Under the pieces are notes generated by a model. It ran no database searches. It was not told the origin of the DNA and saw nothing but the letters and a program-made list of their open reading frames with translations. A stretch of DNA of 64,000 bases from Alkanophaga liquidiphilum. Lineage in GTDB: Archaea; Halobacteriota; Syntropharchaeia; Alkanophagales; B39-G2. Positions 26,186 to 35,398 of this stretch are shown piece by piece (positions within the stretch are counted from its first letter, which is position 1; each line of letters opens with the position of its first letter). Location: positions 28,635-92,634 of the forward strand of contig JAPHEF010000002.1 of the NCBI GenBank assembly GCA_029259535.1, given 5' to 3'. Made by a program: the position numbers and the translations under genes.

Positions 26186-27985
26186 TCAGGCGATTTCTTG
26201 TATAATTCTCGCATACGCGGGTCTTGTAATGAGCACGCCTATCAGTATTCCGACGATGGTAATGATTGCAAAGCCACGGAGCGTGCCGAGCGCCATGAGC
26301 GCTAAAGCGAGCATCGCAACCGCCGTCGTAGCCGCAGATGCGAATATTATGTTGAAAGCCTCAGCGACCCGTCGCAGGTAGACCTTTACGGGCGTTTTTC
26401 CCTTTTTCTTTTGCGTCGGTGGCGTTGCAGCGGCGCCGCTTAAAACTTCGTCGGTGATTATGACAAGCTGGTCGACGCCGGTTCCGATGACTGCGATGAT
26501 GCCGGCGACACTTGGCAGATCGAGCTGCCAGCCGGTGGCAGCTGCGAAGCCCAGAATGATAATGACCTCGCAAATTAACGTCATAAGCATCGGGAGCACG
26601 ATCCGCCCATTCCGATAACGCACGTAAACAACAAGCGCCACGAGCATGAAGGCAAGAGCGGCGGCGAGAGCTGCCTCTCGGCGGAACTTCTCGCCGAGCG
26701 GCGCCGGAACTTCGCCCGAGCCTATGATTTCAACGGGCACGGGCAACGCCCCTGCCTTCAGGTGGATTATCAGCTCCTTTGCTGCCCGTCGCCCATCTTC
26801 GCCCTCACCGGTCTCCGCAATCAAGTTATAAACGGGACGTGTCTTCAGCTCGTTTGCGAGGTCTGAAGAAAGCGGCGCACTGTATATTACAACATCGTCA
26901 AGAAGCATCGCAAGCTCGTGACGCTCAGGGTCATCCACCGCTCCGTATTTTATGCATGCATCCTGCAGGGCGGCGGCGCCCTCCCTCGTCAACGTGAATG
27001 GCGCACCCCAACGCTCGACGTCGTCGCTACGTCGCTGCTGCGGTATGGCGCTGACGCTCGCAATACCCTCGTCGCCGTAAAGAACGTGCACCGTTATGTT
27101 TTTGATTTCTTCGAGCCGCATGCCCTTCTTGATTTCGCCAGCCTCACCTGCCGTCTGTATTCTTATCTCGAACTTTCCGGGCTTCCCGATGAGCTTACGG
27201 GCGGTTGCTATGTCCACGCCTGCGAGGTCTATCAGGATTATGTCGGTGCCGACCGTCCTTATCGGAATATCCCGCAGCCCCAGCATGTTAAGCTTCGTCT
27301 CCATGATTTCCTTCGCCAAATCCCTCGTTCCGGGCGTCACGCCCTCCACAAAAAATTCCATGCCACGCTCGTCACGCCCGATGCTCGCATTCACAGCATC
27401 AAGCACGTTCTCCAGCTCTTCCTTCGAAACGAGCTTCCTTATTTCGTAAATCTCGACGCCTCGATAAACTGCAGGCTCAACATCTGCACCCAATGCATCC
27501 TCCAAATACCTTGTCACGACATAGCCCTCATCTGCCGTTATCGTAATTCTCGTGATGTTTCCAGTTTCCGTGACATTTTCCGGCGGCGCCGATAACCGCT
27601 CGATGGAAATGCTGCCGATATTCAGCGCTTCAAGCTCTTCATTGGTTAGAATTGCCGCAGTCTCAAGAACCACAGCGGTCTCGTTCTCTGCCACTATTTC
27701 TACGGATGTGTTCTCGCCTCTCCCCCTCAAAAGTCCCAGAATCTCGTGTTTTATAATTTCGCCTTTGTCTGCTTCAACCTTCACGAGAACGCCCTCAAGC
27801 TTCAGTTGCAAGTAGGAGCCGCCGACTAAATCCAAACCAAATTTCAGGTTCCCGTTAGTGCCTGCCCCTACGGGTGGCGGCGGATAAACGTAAATCACGA
27901 ACAACGACAATAACACAAAAACCAAGAAAACCAACACCCGCACATCTCTAAGCAAGCCGCCACGCTCACTTACCACGCCGCACAC
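26186..27985 (-). CDS. secD: Protein translocase subunit SecD
   Basis: SecD of 599 residues. There is an N-terminal membrane span (LVFLVFVLLSLFVIYVY), then the family signature GLDLVGGSYLQLKLEG, a large outer domain, and five C-terminal spans with the RND-type motif GVDQLVIITDE. With SecF it uses the membrane potential to help pull secreted proteins out of the Sec channel. It is downstream of secF and overlaps it by 20 bases. The outer domain is a little long for archaea. Confidence 0.93.
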   Translation of the reverse strand: MCGVVSERGGLLRDVRVLVFLVFVLLSLFVIYVYPPPPVGAGTNGNLKFGLDLVGGSYLQLKLEGVLVKVEADKGEIIKHEILGLLRGRGENTSVEIVAENETAVVLETAAILTNEELEALNIGSISIERLSAPPENVTETGNITRITITADEGYVVTRYLEDALGADVEPAVYRGVEIYEIRKLVSKEELENVLDAVNASIGRDERGMEFFVEGVTPGTRDLAKEIMETKLNMLGLRDIPIRTVGTDIILIDLAGVDIATARKLIGKPGKFEIRIQTAGEAGEIKKGMRLEEIKNITVHVLYGDEGIASVSAIPQQRRSDDVERWGAPFTLTREGAAALQDACIKYGAVDDPERHELAMLLDDVVIYSAPLSSDLANELKTRPVYNLIAETGEGEDGRRAAKELIIHLKAGALPVPVEIIGSGEVPAPLGEKFRREAALAAALAFMLVALVVYVRYRNGRIVLPMLMTLICEVIIILGFAAATGWQLDLPSVAGIIAVIGTGVDQLVIITDEVLSGAAATPPTQKKKGKTPVKVYLRRVAEAFNIIFASAATTAVAMLALALMALGTLRGFAIITIVGILIGVLITRPAYARIIQEIA

Positions 27986-28976
27986 CTCCCCTTTGCGGCT
28001 TTGCCGCCTTCTCTACTCTCGCTGTTTTTGCGTCCTTCCGCCGCTCTGCAGGCGCACGAGCAGCCGCCCGTTCGCCAAGATAAAAGCGGAGGACGCCGGC
28101 GTTGAACATCCATGTGTTCATCAAGTCTGCAAAAAGCCCGAAGATGAGCACGATGGAAATATCTCTGAGCAGCGGTATCGGCGCATAGTATTCCGAAAAC
28201 AAGGACATGCACGCTGCCACGACGAACATTGCGAAGACGGCAGAAAGCGTCGTCGAGGTCATGGTCAGCCCTGTTCGCATTGCTTCCTTTAATCTCTCAA
28301 GAACCTTCAGCATACCGCTTTTCTTACTCCTACCCGTCACGGGACTTGAGCGTAAGAGTTTTGTCGTCAGGAGTATGTTGCTGTCCACGGAGTAGCCGAT
28401 GAGCATGAGAAGCGCAGCGACCGTTCCCAAGGAAAGCTCTAAACGCACTAAATTCAAGCATGCAGCCGCGATTATGATGTCGGACACTGCGCAGAAAACG
28501 ATTGCTGCGGCGGGCACGGGCGTTCTGAAAACTATGAAAATGACGATCGCCATCAGCAAGAACGCAATCACGAGCGCTTTGACCGTTTGTGCTTGTGCTT
28601 CCTTGCCGAACAGCGGACTTACGTCCTTTATTTCGTAATCGGGGTAGCTGGTGACGAGCTGGATGAGTTTCTCCTTCTCCTCATTGCTCATCGGTCCGAA
28701 CTGCAAGATTTTCTCGTCGCCTGCCTCTCGGATGATGACGTTCGGGAACTCTGAGAATTTTGCAAGGAGTTCGTCTTTGCTCTCCGCCGTCGTGATTCTC
28801 ACGAGTGTGCCGCCCGTGAAGTCCATGCCGAGCTTGACTGGCGTCCCGAAGGCGAGTTGTGAATATGCAAGCACGCTCGCCGCCAGCAGCAACACAATTA
28901 ACGGGACCACAACGAGCCTCTTTGCGTCAAACCCCGTAACCCTCTCGACTACAGCGTCCAGCAGCGGCATCGGCAC
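27966..28976 (-). CDS. secF: Protein translocase subunit SecF
   Basis: SecF of 336 residues. The first span is followed by KLGMDFTGGTLVRI, the SecF counterpart of the SecD signature. The C-terminal spans include YSVDSNILLTTKLLRSS and the TMTSTTLSAVFAMF region. A basic tail rich in Arg, Ala and Lys ends the protein. It forms a heterodimer with SecD, whose gene begins within its last codons. Start at ATG 28976 (MPMPLLDAVVERV); a nearby internal ATG is possible. Confidence 0.92.
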   Translation of the reverse strand: MPMPLLDAVVERVTGFDAKRLVVVPLIVLLLAASVLAYSQLAFGTPVKLGMDFTGGTLVRITTAESKDELLAKFSEFPNVIIREAGDEKILQFGPMSNEEKEKLIQLVTSYPDYEIKDVSPLFGKEAQAQTVKALVIAFLLMAIVIFIVFRTPVPAAAIVFCAVSDIIIAAACLNLVRLELSLGTVAALLMLIGYSVDSNILLTTKLLRSSPVTGRSKKSGMLKVLERLKEAMRTGLTMTSTTLSAVFAMFVVAACMSLFSEYYAPIPLLRDISIVLIFGLFADLMNTWMFNAGVLRFYLGERAAARAPAERRKDAKTARVEKAAKPQRGGVRRGK

Positions 28977-28989
28977 TTCCCTCTAAAGG

Positions 28990-30153
28990 CTACACAACTC
29001 CTTCTTCTTTCAGCTTTTTCATCTCATCCTCGCTGTAACCTAATTCCCTTAAAATCTCGTCGGTATGCTCGCCGAGCACCGGCGGCGGCGTTCTTATTTC
29101 ACGACAGTCAAATCCCGAAAATCTTATCGGGAAAACTATTTGTTTCAGCTTTTCTCCCTGCCGCTCTATTTCTGTGAGCAGACCACGATGTTTGATCTGG
29201 GGGTCTGAAAATACTTCGTTCAGCCTGTAAACAGGGGCGCACGGCACCTCTGCCGCCCTCAAAATGCGCACCCACTCGTCCCTGCTTTTCTCCTTGAAGA
29301 TGCGTCGTAATTCATTCAAAACGAGCTCCCGCCGCTCGCCTTTCGCATACTGGTCGTTGATAAGGTCGTTACGGCGGAGCACCTTGCATAGATTCTCCCA
29401 GAACCACGTCTCGACGATGCCAAGTGAGATATAGCCATCTTTCGTCTCGAAGATGCCGTAACCCAACGAGTCGCCGACGACGACGTGCTCAGGCATCGTT
29501 TCACGGCGGTCTGCGAAGTATGCGGAAAAGTGCATGCTCATCCAAGAAAGGACTCCATCAACCATGGAAACGTCGATGTAAGTGCCCATCCCCGTCTTTT
29601 CTCTGTAAAGTAGCGCCGCCAGTATGGAGAAAGCGGCGAACATCGAGCCACAGAGGTCTGCGATGAGCAAGCTCGCAGAGCATGGCCTTTCGTTTAAGCC
29701 GAGAACGCCCGCATATGATAAATAGTCTATGTTATGCCCGACGACGTCCTTGTAAGGGCCGTCCTGCCCGAATCCTGAAATCGAGCAATATATGATCCTG
29801 GGGTTTATCTTCTTAACATCCTCGTAGCCAACGCCCAAACGGTCAACGACGCCTGGTCTGAAGCCCTCCATGACGACATCCGCACCCTTCGCTAACTTGT
29901 AGAATATTTCCTTTCCCTTCTCGGCTTTCAGGTTTAAAGTGATGCTCTTCTTGTTCCTGTTCATTCCCAAGAAGCCCGCCCCTTCCCCTTTTACGAGCGG
30001 CGGGAGCCTCCTTGCATAATCGCCGCCGCCCTTCCGCTCAACTTTTATGACCTCAGCGCCGAGGTCTGCGAGTAGCATCGAACAATAGGGTCCTGGGAGG
30101 AACTGCGTCAAGTCTATGATTCTAACTCCCTCTAAAGGACGTTTCGCCGACAT
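28990..30153 (-). CDS. Family III CoA-transferase (CaiB/BaiF)
   Basis: A CaiB/BaiF-family protein of 387 residues, normal length. Family stretches are the N-terminal LTQFLPGPYCSMLLADLGAEVIKVE, NRNKKSITLNLK and FRPGVVDRLGVGYED. These enzymes move CoA between acyl groups through an acyl-aspartate intermediate, or act as racemases. At the catalytic site, usually GHDINY in the BaiF/AMACR branch, the sequence reads GHNIDYLSYAG, so Asp is displaced by two residues. Whether activity is kept is unclear. It sits 13 bases upstream of secF and may be co-transcribed; a function in acyl-CoA metabolism fits the dehydrogenases in the window. Confidence 0.85.
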   Translation of the reverse strand: MSAKRPLEGVRIIDLTQFLPGPYCSMLLADLGAEVIKVERKGGGDYARRLPPLVKGEGAGFLGMNRNKKSITLNLKAEKGKEIFYKLAKGADVVMEGFRPGVVDRLGVGYEDVKKINPRIIYCSISGFGQDGPYKDVVGHNIDYLSYAGVLGLNERPCSASLLIADLCGSMFAAFSILAALLYREKTGMGTYIDVSMVDGVLSWMSMHFSAYFADRRETMPEHVVVGDSLGYGIFETKDGYISLGIVETWFWENLCKVLRRNDLINDQYAKGERRELVLNELRRIFKEKSRDEWVRILRAAEVPCAPVYRLNEVFSDPQIKHRGLLTEIERQGEKLKQIVFPIRFSGFDCREIRTPPPVLGEHTDEILRELGYSEDEMKKLKEEGVV

Positions 30154-30162
30154 TTTTCGCCA

Positions 30163-30384
30163 CTACTCACTACCGGTGTCCGCAGCCGCCGCTTCCTTCT
30201 TTTCTCTTAACCTGTCTCTGACGTCACTCACGCCTATCATCAGGAAAATAACGCCGACGAGCAGCACTGCAACGCCCACGACGCCCTCCAGCACCATTAA
30301 AAATTGCTGCCTGAACACATAGATGCCAAAGGCGCCGAGCGCCATCAAAAGCAGCCCGCCCAAGAGGCTTGCATACGGGTTCAT
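30163..30384 (-). CDS. Small two-span membrane protein, unknown
   Basis: A 73-residue protein with two hydrophobic helices (about 6-24 and 28-52) and a charged C-terminal tail (RDRLREKKEAAAAD). No family is recognised. A GGTGGTGGTGAG site precedes the ATG. It lies nine bases upstream of the CoA-transferase gene on the same strand and downstream of rps15, so it is plausibly part of that transcript. Confidence 0.6.
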   Translation of the reverse strand: MNPYASLLGGLLLMALGAFGIYVFRQQFLMVLEGVVGVAVLLVGVIFLMIGVSDVRDRLREKKEAAAADTGSE

Positions 30385-30433
30385 CTCACCACCACCGTTT
30401 ATTCTACTCGCAACACATTTAAAAGTTTTGAAG

Positions 30434-30892
30434 TTATGCCCTAAGGAGGATTTCCGCAGTCTCAGGCTTGTATTCCCAGTCCGCCGGCAGCACCTTCTTA
30501 CGCTTGTAATACTTAACGAGCCTCCGTATCTTCGACTCTGTGAGCTGCAACGCCCTTTTATTATGCAAGTCTTTTCTGTGCAGCTCCAGATGCTTCCGCA
30601 GCCGTATAGCCTTTTTTATCAAGTTCTGCAGGTCTTCGGGGACTTTAGAGGCGACGTTGTATTCTCTCAAAATTTGAGTCATCTTCTTGCCAGTAACCAA
30701 ACGGACATCGGGCACGCCGTAGCAGTCTCTGAGGACCATCCCTATGACGCTTGTCGAGTATCCTTGCTTGTATAGCTCGATGATGCGCTCTTCTATCTCT
30801 TCGGGCGTAATCTGCAACCATTCTGGTGGCTTCTTCCGCAACGGCGGCTTTGAGCCCGATCTCCCCCTACGTCTTGCGTAAATCCTCGCCAT
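30434..30892 (-). CDS. rps15: Ribosomal protein S15
   Basis: Archaeal small-subunit protein S15 (S13e type) of 152 residues. The N-terminal archaeal/eukaryal extension MARIYARRRGRSGSKPP and the 16S-rRNA-binding core LVKYYKRKKVLPADWEYKPE are present. It binds the three-way junction of 16S rRNA. In other archaea the gene often neighbours recJ-like or S3Ae genes; here it stands before a small membrane protein. Intact. Confidence 0.95.
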   Translation of the reverse strand: MARIYARRRGRSGSKPPLRKKPPEWLQITPEEIEERIIELYKQGYSTSVIGMVLRDCYGVPDVRLVTGKKMTQILREYNVASKVPEDLQNLIKKAIRLRKHLELHRKDLHNKRALQLTESKIRRLVKYYKRKKVLPADWEYKPETAEILLRA

Positions 30893-31001
30893 TTCTCATC
30901 ACGTCCTCTTCCTCTCTCGCAATTAAAAATGTTTTGGATGGTAAATATGAGCGGGGCAGCTGCTTACTGCCCCATAAGACTCTATATTGCACATAACGAC
31001 A

Positions 31002-31011
31002 AATATATAAA
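31002..31011 (+). promoter_or_regulatory. TATA box for the sodium:solute symporter
   Basis: AATATATAAA lies 25-34 bases before the ATG at 31036, so the transcript should have almost no leader. Confidence 0.55.
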
Positions 31012-31035
31012 CGCGCGAGGCGTCCTAATGTAAAG

Positions 31036-32433
31036 ATGCAAAACATCGTGCTTTCCATAGTCGTGGCGTATTTGGGCGTCTGCATGCTCATCGGGCTTTA
31101 TGGGAAGAAGCTGACAAAGTCCGCCGAGGATTTCGACGTGGGCGGCAGGCGGCTTCCATGGTGGGTGGCGTCGCTCTCGATTGCGGCGACGCTCGTCGGC
31201 TCTGGCGTAACGATTGGTGTCGGCGAGCTCGGCTACAAAGTTGGAATCTCGGGGGTGCTCTACCCGTTGATTCTCGGCGTCGCTTTGATTTTGAGCATGT
31301 GGCTCGCCGCCGCTCGTTTCAGACGCACCAACGCCATAACACTGCAAGAGGTGCTGGAGCGGGACTACGGCGTCGAAGCTCGGGCGCTTGTTGCCCTTGT
31401 AATGATACTGTCGCTCATTCCGGCGGTCGCAGCACAATTTCTGGCTGCCGGCGCCATTCTGTCTGCGATGACAGGTTTGGACATCGGAATAAGCATCGTG
31501 GTCACCGCTGCAATAATCACGCTCTACATTTTCATCGGCGGGATGTGGGCGGTGGCGCTGACGGACACACTTCAGATGATTGTGATATATACGGGCTTGG
31601 GGCTGCTCACTGCGCTCATCGCCACCGGCGGCTTCTCATCACAGCTCTCGCAACTGCCGCCGAGCTACTGGGACTGGACTGCTGCGGGTCCCGTGCGCAT
31701 CAGCTCCTACGTAGCGTGCCTACTCATGTTTGTTTACGTCAGCCAGCCGTGGCTGCAGAGATGTGCGGCGGTGCGGACGCCTGAGGACGCTACGAAGGCG
31801 GGCGTCATCGCCGGGCTGCTAATCTTCCCGATAGGCTTCTTTGCGGTTTCTGCTGGGCTGCTCGCCAGAGTACTGCTGCCGAACACCGAGCCGATACTTG
31901 CGGTGCCGCAGGTCATGCTTACGGTCTTTCCGCCTGCCGTGGGCGCACTTTTCTGCGCCGCCATCATAGCAGCGTGCATGTCCAGTACCGACTCTTGGAT
32001 TCATTCCTGCACGACAATGCTCGTCCGGGACTTCTACCAGCGGCTCATAAACCCTCAAGCTTCAGATGAAAAGATTCTCAAAATCTCAAGGCTCATTACC
32101 ATCGTGATTGGACTCTTGGGCTTGCTCCTCGCATTGACAATTCGAGAGGAAGTCGTCATGCTCGTTCTGCTCTTTCTGGCGCCCAGCGCCCTTTACATCG
32201 GACCGCTTCTCGTTTCATGGTTTTCACGGCGGAGGAAGCTGAAGAGACGAGCAGGCTTCGCAATCATGCTCGCGGTGAGCGTGCTCGGCATCGTCTTGAC
32301 GGTCCTGATGCTGTTCAACAAGCCGCCGCAGATTTTTGGCATGCACGCCGCACTGCCTACGGTCATTATCGCATACGTGCTCACGTTGATACTCCTTTAT
32401 CTACCGTGGACGTCAGAGGAGAAGTTGAATTGA
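31036..32433 (+). CDS. Sodium:solute symporter (SSS) family protein
   Basis: A membrane transporter of 465 residues with about 13 spans. Family features are the early FDVGGRRLPWWVASLSIAAT, the sodium-site region AATLVGSGVTIGVGELGYK and the later CMSSTDSWIHSCTTMLVRDFYQ. It should import a solute (amino acid, carboxylate, sugar or vitamin) with sodium; the substrate cannot be read from the sequence. A TATA box immediately upstream and an AT-rich gap before the ABC operon suggest it is transcribed alone. Confidence 0.88.
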   Translation: MQNIVLSIVVAYLGVCMLIGLYGKKLTKSAEDFDVGGRRLPWWVASLSIAATLVGSGVTIGVGELGYKVGISGVLYPLILGVALILSMWLAAARFRRTNAITLQEVLERDYGVEARALVALVMILSLIPAVAAQFLAAGAILSAMTGLDIGISIVVTAAIITLYIFIGGMWAVALTDTLQMIVIYTGLGLLTALIATGGFSSQLSQLPPSYWDWTAAGPVRISSYVACLLMFVYVSQPWLQRCAAVRTPEDATKAGVIAGLLIFPIGFFAVSAGLLARVLLPNTEPILAVPQVMLTVFPPAVGALFCAAIIAACMSSTDSWIHSCTTMLVRDFYQRLINPQASDEKILKISRLITIVIGLLGLLLALTIREEVVMLVLLFLAPSALYIGPLLVSWFSRRRKLKRRAGFAIMLAVSVLGIVLTVLMLFNKPPQIFGMHAALPTVIIAYVLTLILLYLPWTSEEKLN

Positions 32434-32529
32434 CGAGTTGCCGAAAAAGGTGTGCGCTGCTGCAATTTTCCCAATTAGGCAAATAATTGCACATCGGGGC
32501 GAACATTTATATGAGAGGGGGTGTTTATA

Positions 32530-33696
32530 ATGATGATGCGTGTAAGATTCGTGGTGGTAGCCGCCCTCCTGCTCGTATCCTTTACGCTTGGCTGCGTGGA
32601 GAGGACGCCACCACCGGTGGCGCCTTCCCCGGCAACGTCTCCAGCGACAGGGCTCACAGAGTTGAAAATCGGATGGCAACCGGCGTTCGAGCACGTCGCC
32701 GTCCCCATAATCCTGGAGAAGGGCTGGTTGGAAAATGAGCTTGGGGTTCCGGTCAGTGAGATGCTCTTCACGGGCGGCGGCGCCAAGGAGTTTCAGGCGT
32801 TCAGAGCTGGCGAAATCGACGTGGCGGTCGGTGGCGTCGCCCCCGCAATCTCGACAATCGCCAACGAATACGAGAAGGGGCATAAGGTCGTGGCGGCGGT
32901 CGGCATGGACATCGCAACGCTCTCGATAAGAGCGACGGACGGCGTCCCCGACTTTTACTGGAATTATTCAGACCCTGCAGGTTCGATTTTAAAATTTGAG
33001 ATGGAGCAAGGCAGACCGATGAAAATAGGCGTCTGGGGCGGTCCCGGTTCCATACAGTGGACAATAATGACGGACTGGCTCCTAGCGCACGGTATAGACC
33101 CTGAGCATGACGTCGAGATCAAGACAGGCGGCATCGTTCTAATGGAGTGGCTACGTTCCAAGGTAATAGATGCGGCGGTGATAGGCGCCGAGCTTGACGA
33201 CCTCATGATTCAACAGGGCTACGGCATCCCCGTCCTCTGGATTTCGAAGGAGTGGGCAGAGCTTAAGGGCTACGAACATTCGCCGTGCTGCGTCGTGACG
33301 GTGCGTGGCGACCTCTTGCGGGAGCATCCCGAAGTCGTGAGCGCCGTCGTGAGCGCCTTCATTCGAGCGCAAAGATTCGCCTACGAGCATCCCGACGAGG
33401 CTATCGGCATTCTTGATAAACACATGCCTGAGAGCGTGAAGCTGGCGTTTGGCGGCGAAGACATCTGGCTGCCGGCAGTAAATGCGTCGCTCAGCCACTA
33501 CCTCGGGCTGAACGCCACGTATTTGGGGTTGCGGTGCGAAGGGCAGCTCGTCCCTGATGCTGACCCGCACCTGATAAGCGGCTGCGCCCTGGAGTTTGCG
33601 AGGGCGCTGAGGGATGCAGGTGCAATAACCCGGGGGTTGTCAGAAGGGGACATCTTCGATTATAGCTTCTACGACGAGGCTATCAAGACAGTTTAG
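32530..33696 (+). CDS. ABC transporter substrate-binding lipoprotein (NrtA/SsuA/TauA-like)
   Basis: A secreted solute-binding protein of about 388 residues. The N-terminal signal ends with a lipobox (SFTLGC at about residues 16-21), followed by a Pro/Thr-rich linker. The mature part starts LKIGWQPAFEHVAVPIILEKGWL, typical of the nitrate/sulfonate/taurine/thiamine-precursor binding group. GGGGGTG precedes a run of three ATG codons; I use the first. It is the first gene of a three-gene importer with a permease and an ATPase. The substrate is not determined by sequence; an organic sulfonate or other small anion is plausible. Confidence 0.85.
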   Translation: MMMRVRFVVVAALLLVSFTLGCVERTPPPVAPSPATSPATGLTELKIGWQPAFEHVAVPIILEKGWLENELGVPVSEMLFTGGGAKEFQAFRAGEIDVAVGGVAPAISTIANEYEKGHKVVAAVGMDIATLSIRATDGVPDFYWNYSDPAGSILKFEMEQGRPMKIGVWGGPGSIQWTIMTDWLLAHGIDPEHDVEIKTGGIVLMEWLRSKVIDAAVIGAELDDLMIQQGYGIPVLWISKEWAELKGYEHSPCCVVTVRGDLLREHPEVVSAVVSAFIRAQRFAYEHPDEAIGILDKHMPESVKLAFGGEDIWLPAVNASLSHYLGLNATYLGLRCEGQLVPDADPHLISGCALEFARALRDAGAITRGLSEGDIFDYSFYDEAIKTV

Positions 33697-33717
33697 GCGG
33701 CGTGGAGGGTGAAAAGC

Positions 33718-34527
33718 TTGCAGCACCAAGAGTGGATGTCGAGAAGAGGGGTAGTTATGACTCTACGAGGTTTCAGGGGGGATCGAAGATGGCTGGGAGT
33801 TCTCACCCTCGTAGTAATCTTTGCGCTCTGGCAGCTCCTGCCTTCCTACGGCGTTCTGGATAAGTATCTGTTCCCACCACCGAGTGTCATCGTCAATGAC
33901 GGTTTCTTGCCCTGGTTCGAGAGAACTTTCGTGAACGACGTGCTCTACAGCCTCCTGCACTGGGCTACCGGGCTTGCGCTTGGCTTCGTCGCTGGCTTCG
34001 CCCTCGGCATCACAATGGGCTGGTATCGGGTGGTGGACAGCATTTTTTACTACCTCATAGAGCTCGTCCGTCCGATTCCGCCGATTGCTTGGATTCCAGC
34101 GATGATAATATGGTTAGGCATTGGACACAGAACTGCGTCCGCCATCATTTTCATCGGCGCCTTCTTCCCGGTGCTGATAAACTGCTACAGCGGCGCCCGC
34201 AACGTGGACCCCGTGCTAATAGATGCCGCTAAGGTTTTAGGCACTCGAAACCTTTTGCTAAAGGTCGTCATCCCGTATGCAACGCCTTTCATCCTCACAG
34301 GCTTGCGAATTGCAATTGCGGCGTGCTGGATGTGTGTTGTCGCTGCCGAAATGTTCGGAACGACACGCTACGGGCTCGGCTGGACTCTCTTCCTCGCAAT
34401 GAGCTGGGGGAGGATGGACCTAGTCTTTGCCGGGATGATAACTTTTGGCGTCATCGGGCTGGTAATGGACGTGGCATTCCGGCGGTTTGAACGCTGGATT
34501 TTGCGCTGGAAGCCGTTGGCGAGGTGA
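33718..34527 (+). CDS. ABC transporter permease (SsuC/TauC-like)
   Basis: An inner-membrane permease of about 269 residues with six spans. The EAA loop, contacting the ATPase, is around NVDPVLIDAAKVLGTRN, and the segment PIPPIAWIPAMIIWLGIG is typical of the nitrate/sulfonate class. I choose TTG 33718 because GGAGGGTG lies seven bases upstream; ATG codons at 33736 and 33757 are alternatives. It follows the binding protein and precedes the ATPase by 25 bases. Confidence 0.85.
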   Translation: MQHQEWMSRRGVVMTLRGFRGDRRWLGVLTLVVIFALWQLLPSYGVLDKYLFPPPSVIVNDGFLPWFERTFVNDVLYSLLHWATGLALGFVAGFALGITMGWYRVVDSIFYYLIELVRPIPPIAWIPAMIIWLGIGHRTASAIIFIGAFFPVLINCYSGARNVDPVLIDAAKVLGTRNLLLKVVIPYATPFILTGLRIAIAACWMCVVAAEMFGTTRYGLGWTLFLAMSWGRMDLVFAGMITFGVIGLVMDVAFRRFERWILRWKPLAR

Positions 34528-34552
34528 GAGCTTGACTTAACGGGGTGAGAGC

Positions 34553-35353
34553 GTGGCTGCAGAGAAAATAAAGGTCAAGAATCTGCGCAAGGTCTTCATG
34601 ACGAGGGACGCAAACAACGTCGTCGCACTCGACGACGTCAGCTTCTCCGTGCGTGAGGGCGAGTTCGTGTGCATCGTCGGACCTTCGGGCTGCGGGAAGA
34701 CCACACTCCTCAGAATCATCGCCGGCTTGGAACGCCCGACGAGCGGCAGCGTCACGCTCGACGGAAAGCCGGTCTCCGCCCCCGGAAAAGACCGCTGCAT
34801 GGTTTTTCAGGAGTATGCGCTTTTCCCATGGCGCACCGTCCTCAAGAACATCACTTTCGGACTCGAAAACCTCAAAATTCCAAAGGACGAGCGGCTGCGG
34901 ATTGCCAAGCGATATATCGAGCTCGTGGGGCTTCAGAGCTTCGAGGAAAGATACCCACATGAGCTTTCCGGCGGCATGCGGCAGCGTGTCGGCATCGCAA
35001 GAGCGCTGGCAATCGAGCCTGAGGTGCTGCTAATGGACGAGCCTTTCGGGAGCCTCGACGCCCAGACGCGAAACATGCTGCAGATGGAGCTTCTGGAAAT
35101 CTGGAGCAAGACGCAGAAGACTATTCTATTCGTGACGCACAGCGTCGACGAAGCAGTCTTCCTCGCTGATAAAATCGTGGTGCTCAGCGCCAGACCCGCA
35201 GTCGTCAAGGAAATTTTAGAAGTGGACCTAAGCAGGATGCGGGACAGAACGAGCCTGGAGTTTAACGAAATTCGCTCTAAAGTCCTCAAAATACTACAAA
35301 AAGAATCGGAAAAGGCGATGGAGCTTGAAAAAGTAGCAGGGACACAAGCTTAA
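34553..35353 (+). CDS. ABC transporter ATP-binding protein (SsuB/TauB-like)
   Basis: An ABC ATPase of 266 residues with all motifs intact. These are Walker A GPSGCGKTTLL, Q-loop VFQEYALFPW, signature LSGGMRQRVGIARAL, Walker B VLLMDEPFGSLD and switch histidine in VTHSVDEAVFL. It powers import with the two upstream gene products. The start is GTG with GGGGTGAG before it. Family resemblance is to nitrate/sulfonate/taurine importers. Confidence 0.9.
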   Translation: MAAEKIKVKNLRKVFMTRDANNVVALDDVSFSVREGEFVCIVGPSGCGKTTLLRIIAGLERPTSGSVTLDGKPVSAPGKDRCMVFQEYALFPWRTVLKNITFGLENLKIPKDERLRIAKRYIELVGLQSFEERYPHELSGGMRQRVGIARALAIEPEVLLMDEPFGSLDAQTRNMLQMELLEIWSKTQKTILFVTHSVDEAVFLADKIVVLSARPAVVKEILEVDLSRMRDRTSLEFNEIRSKVLKILQKESEKAMELEKVAGTQA

Positions 35354-35398
35354 AGTGGCAAGGCTTGAAGCGTCAAGGACACAACAACCTCCGAACAG

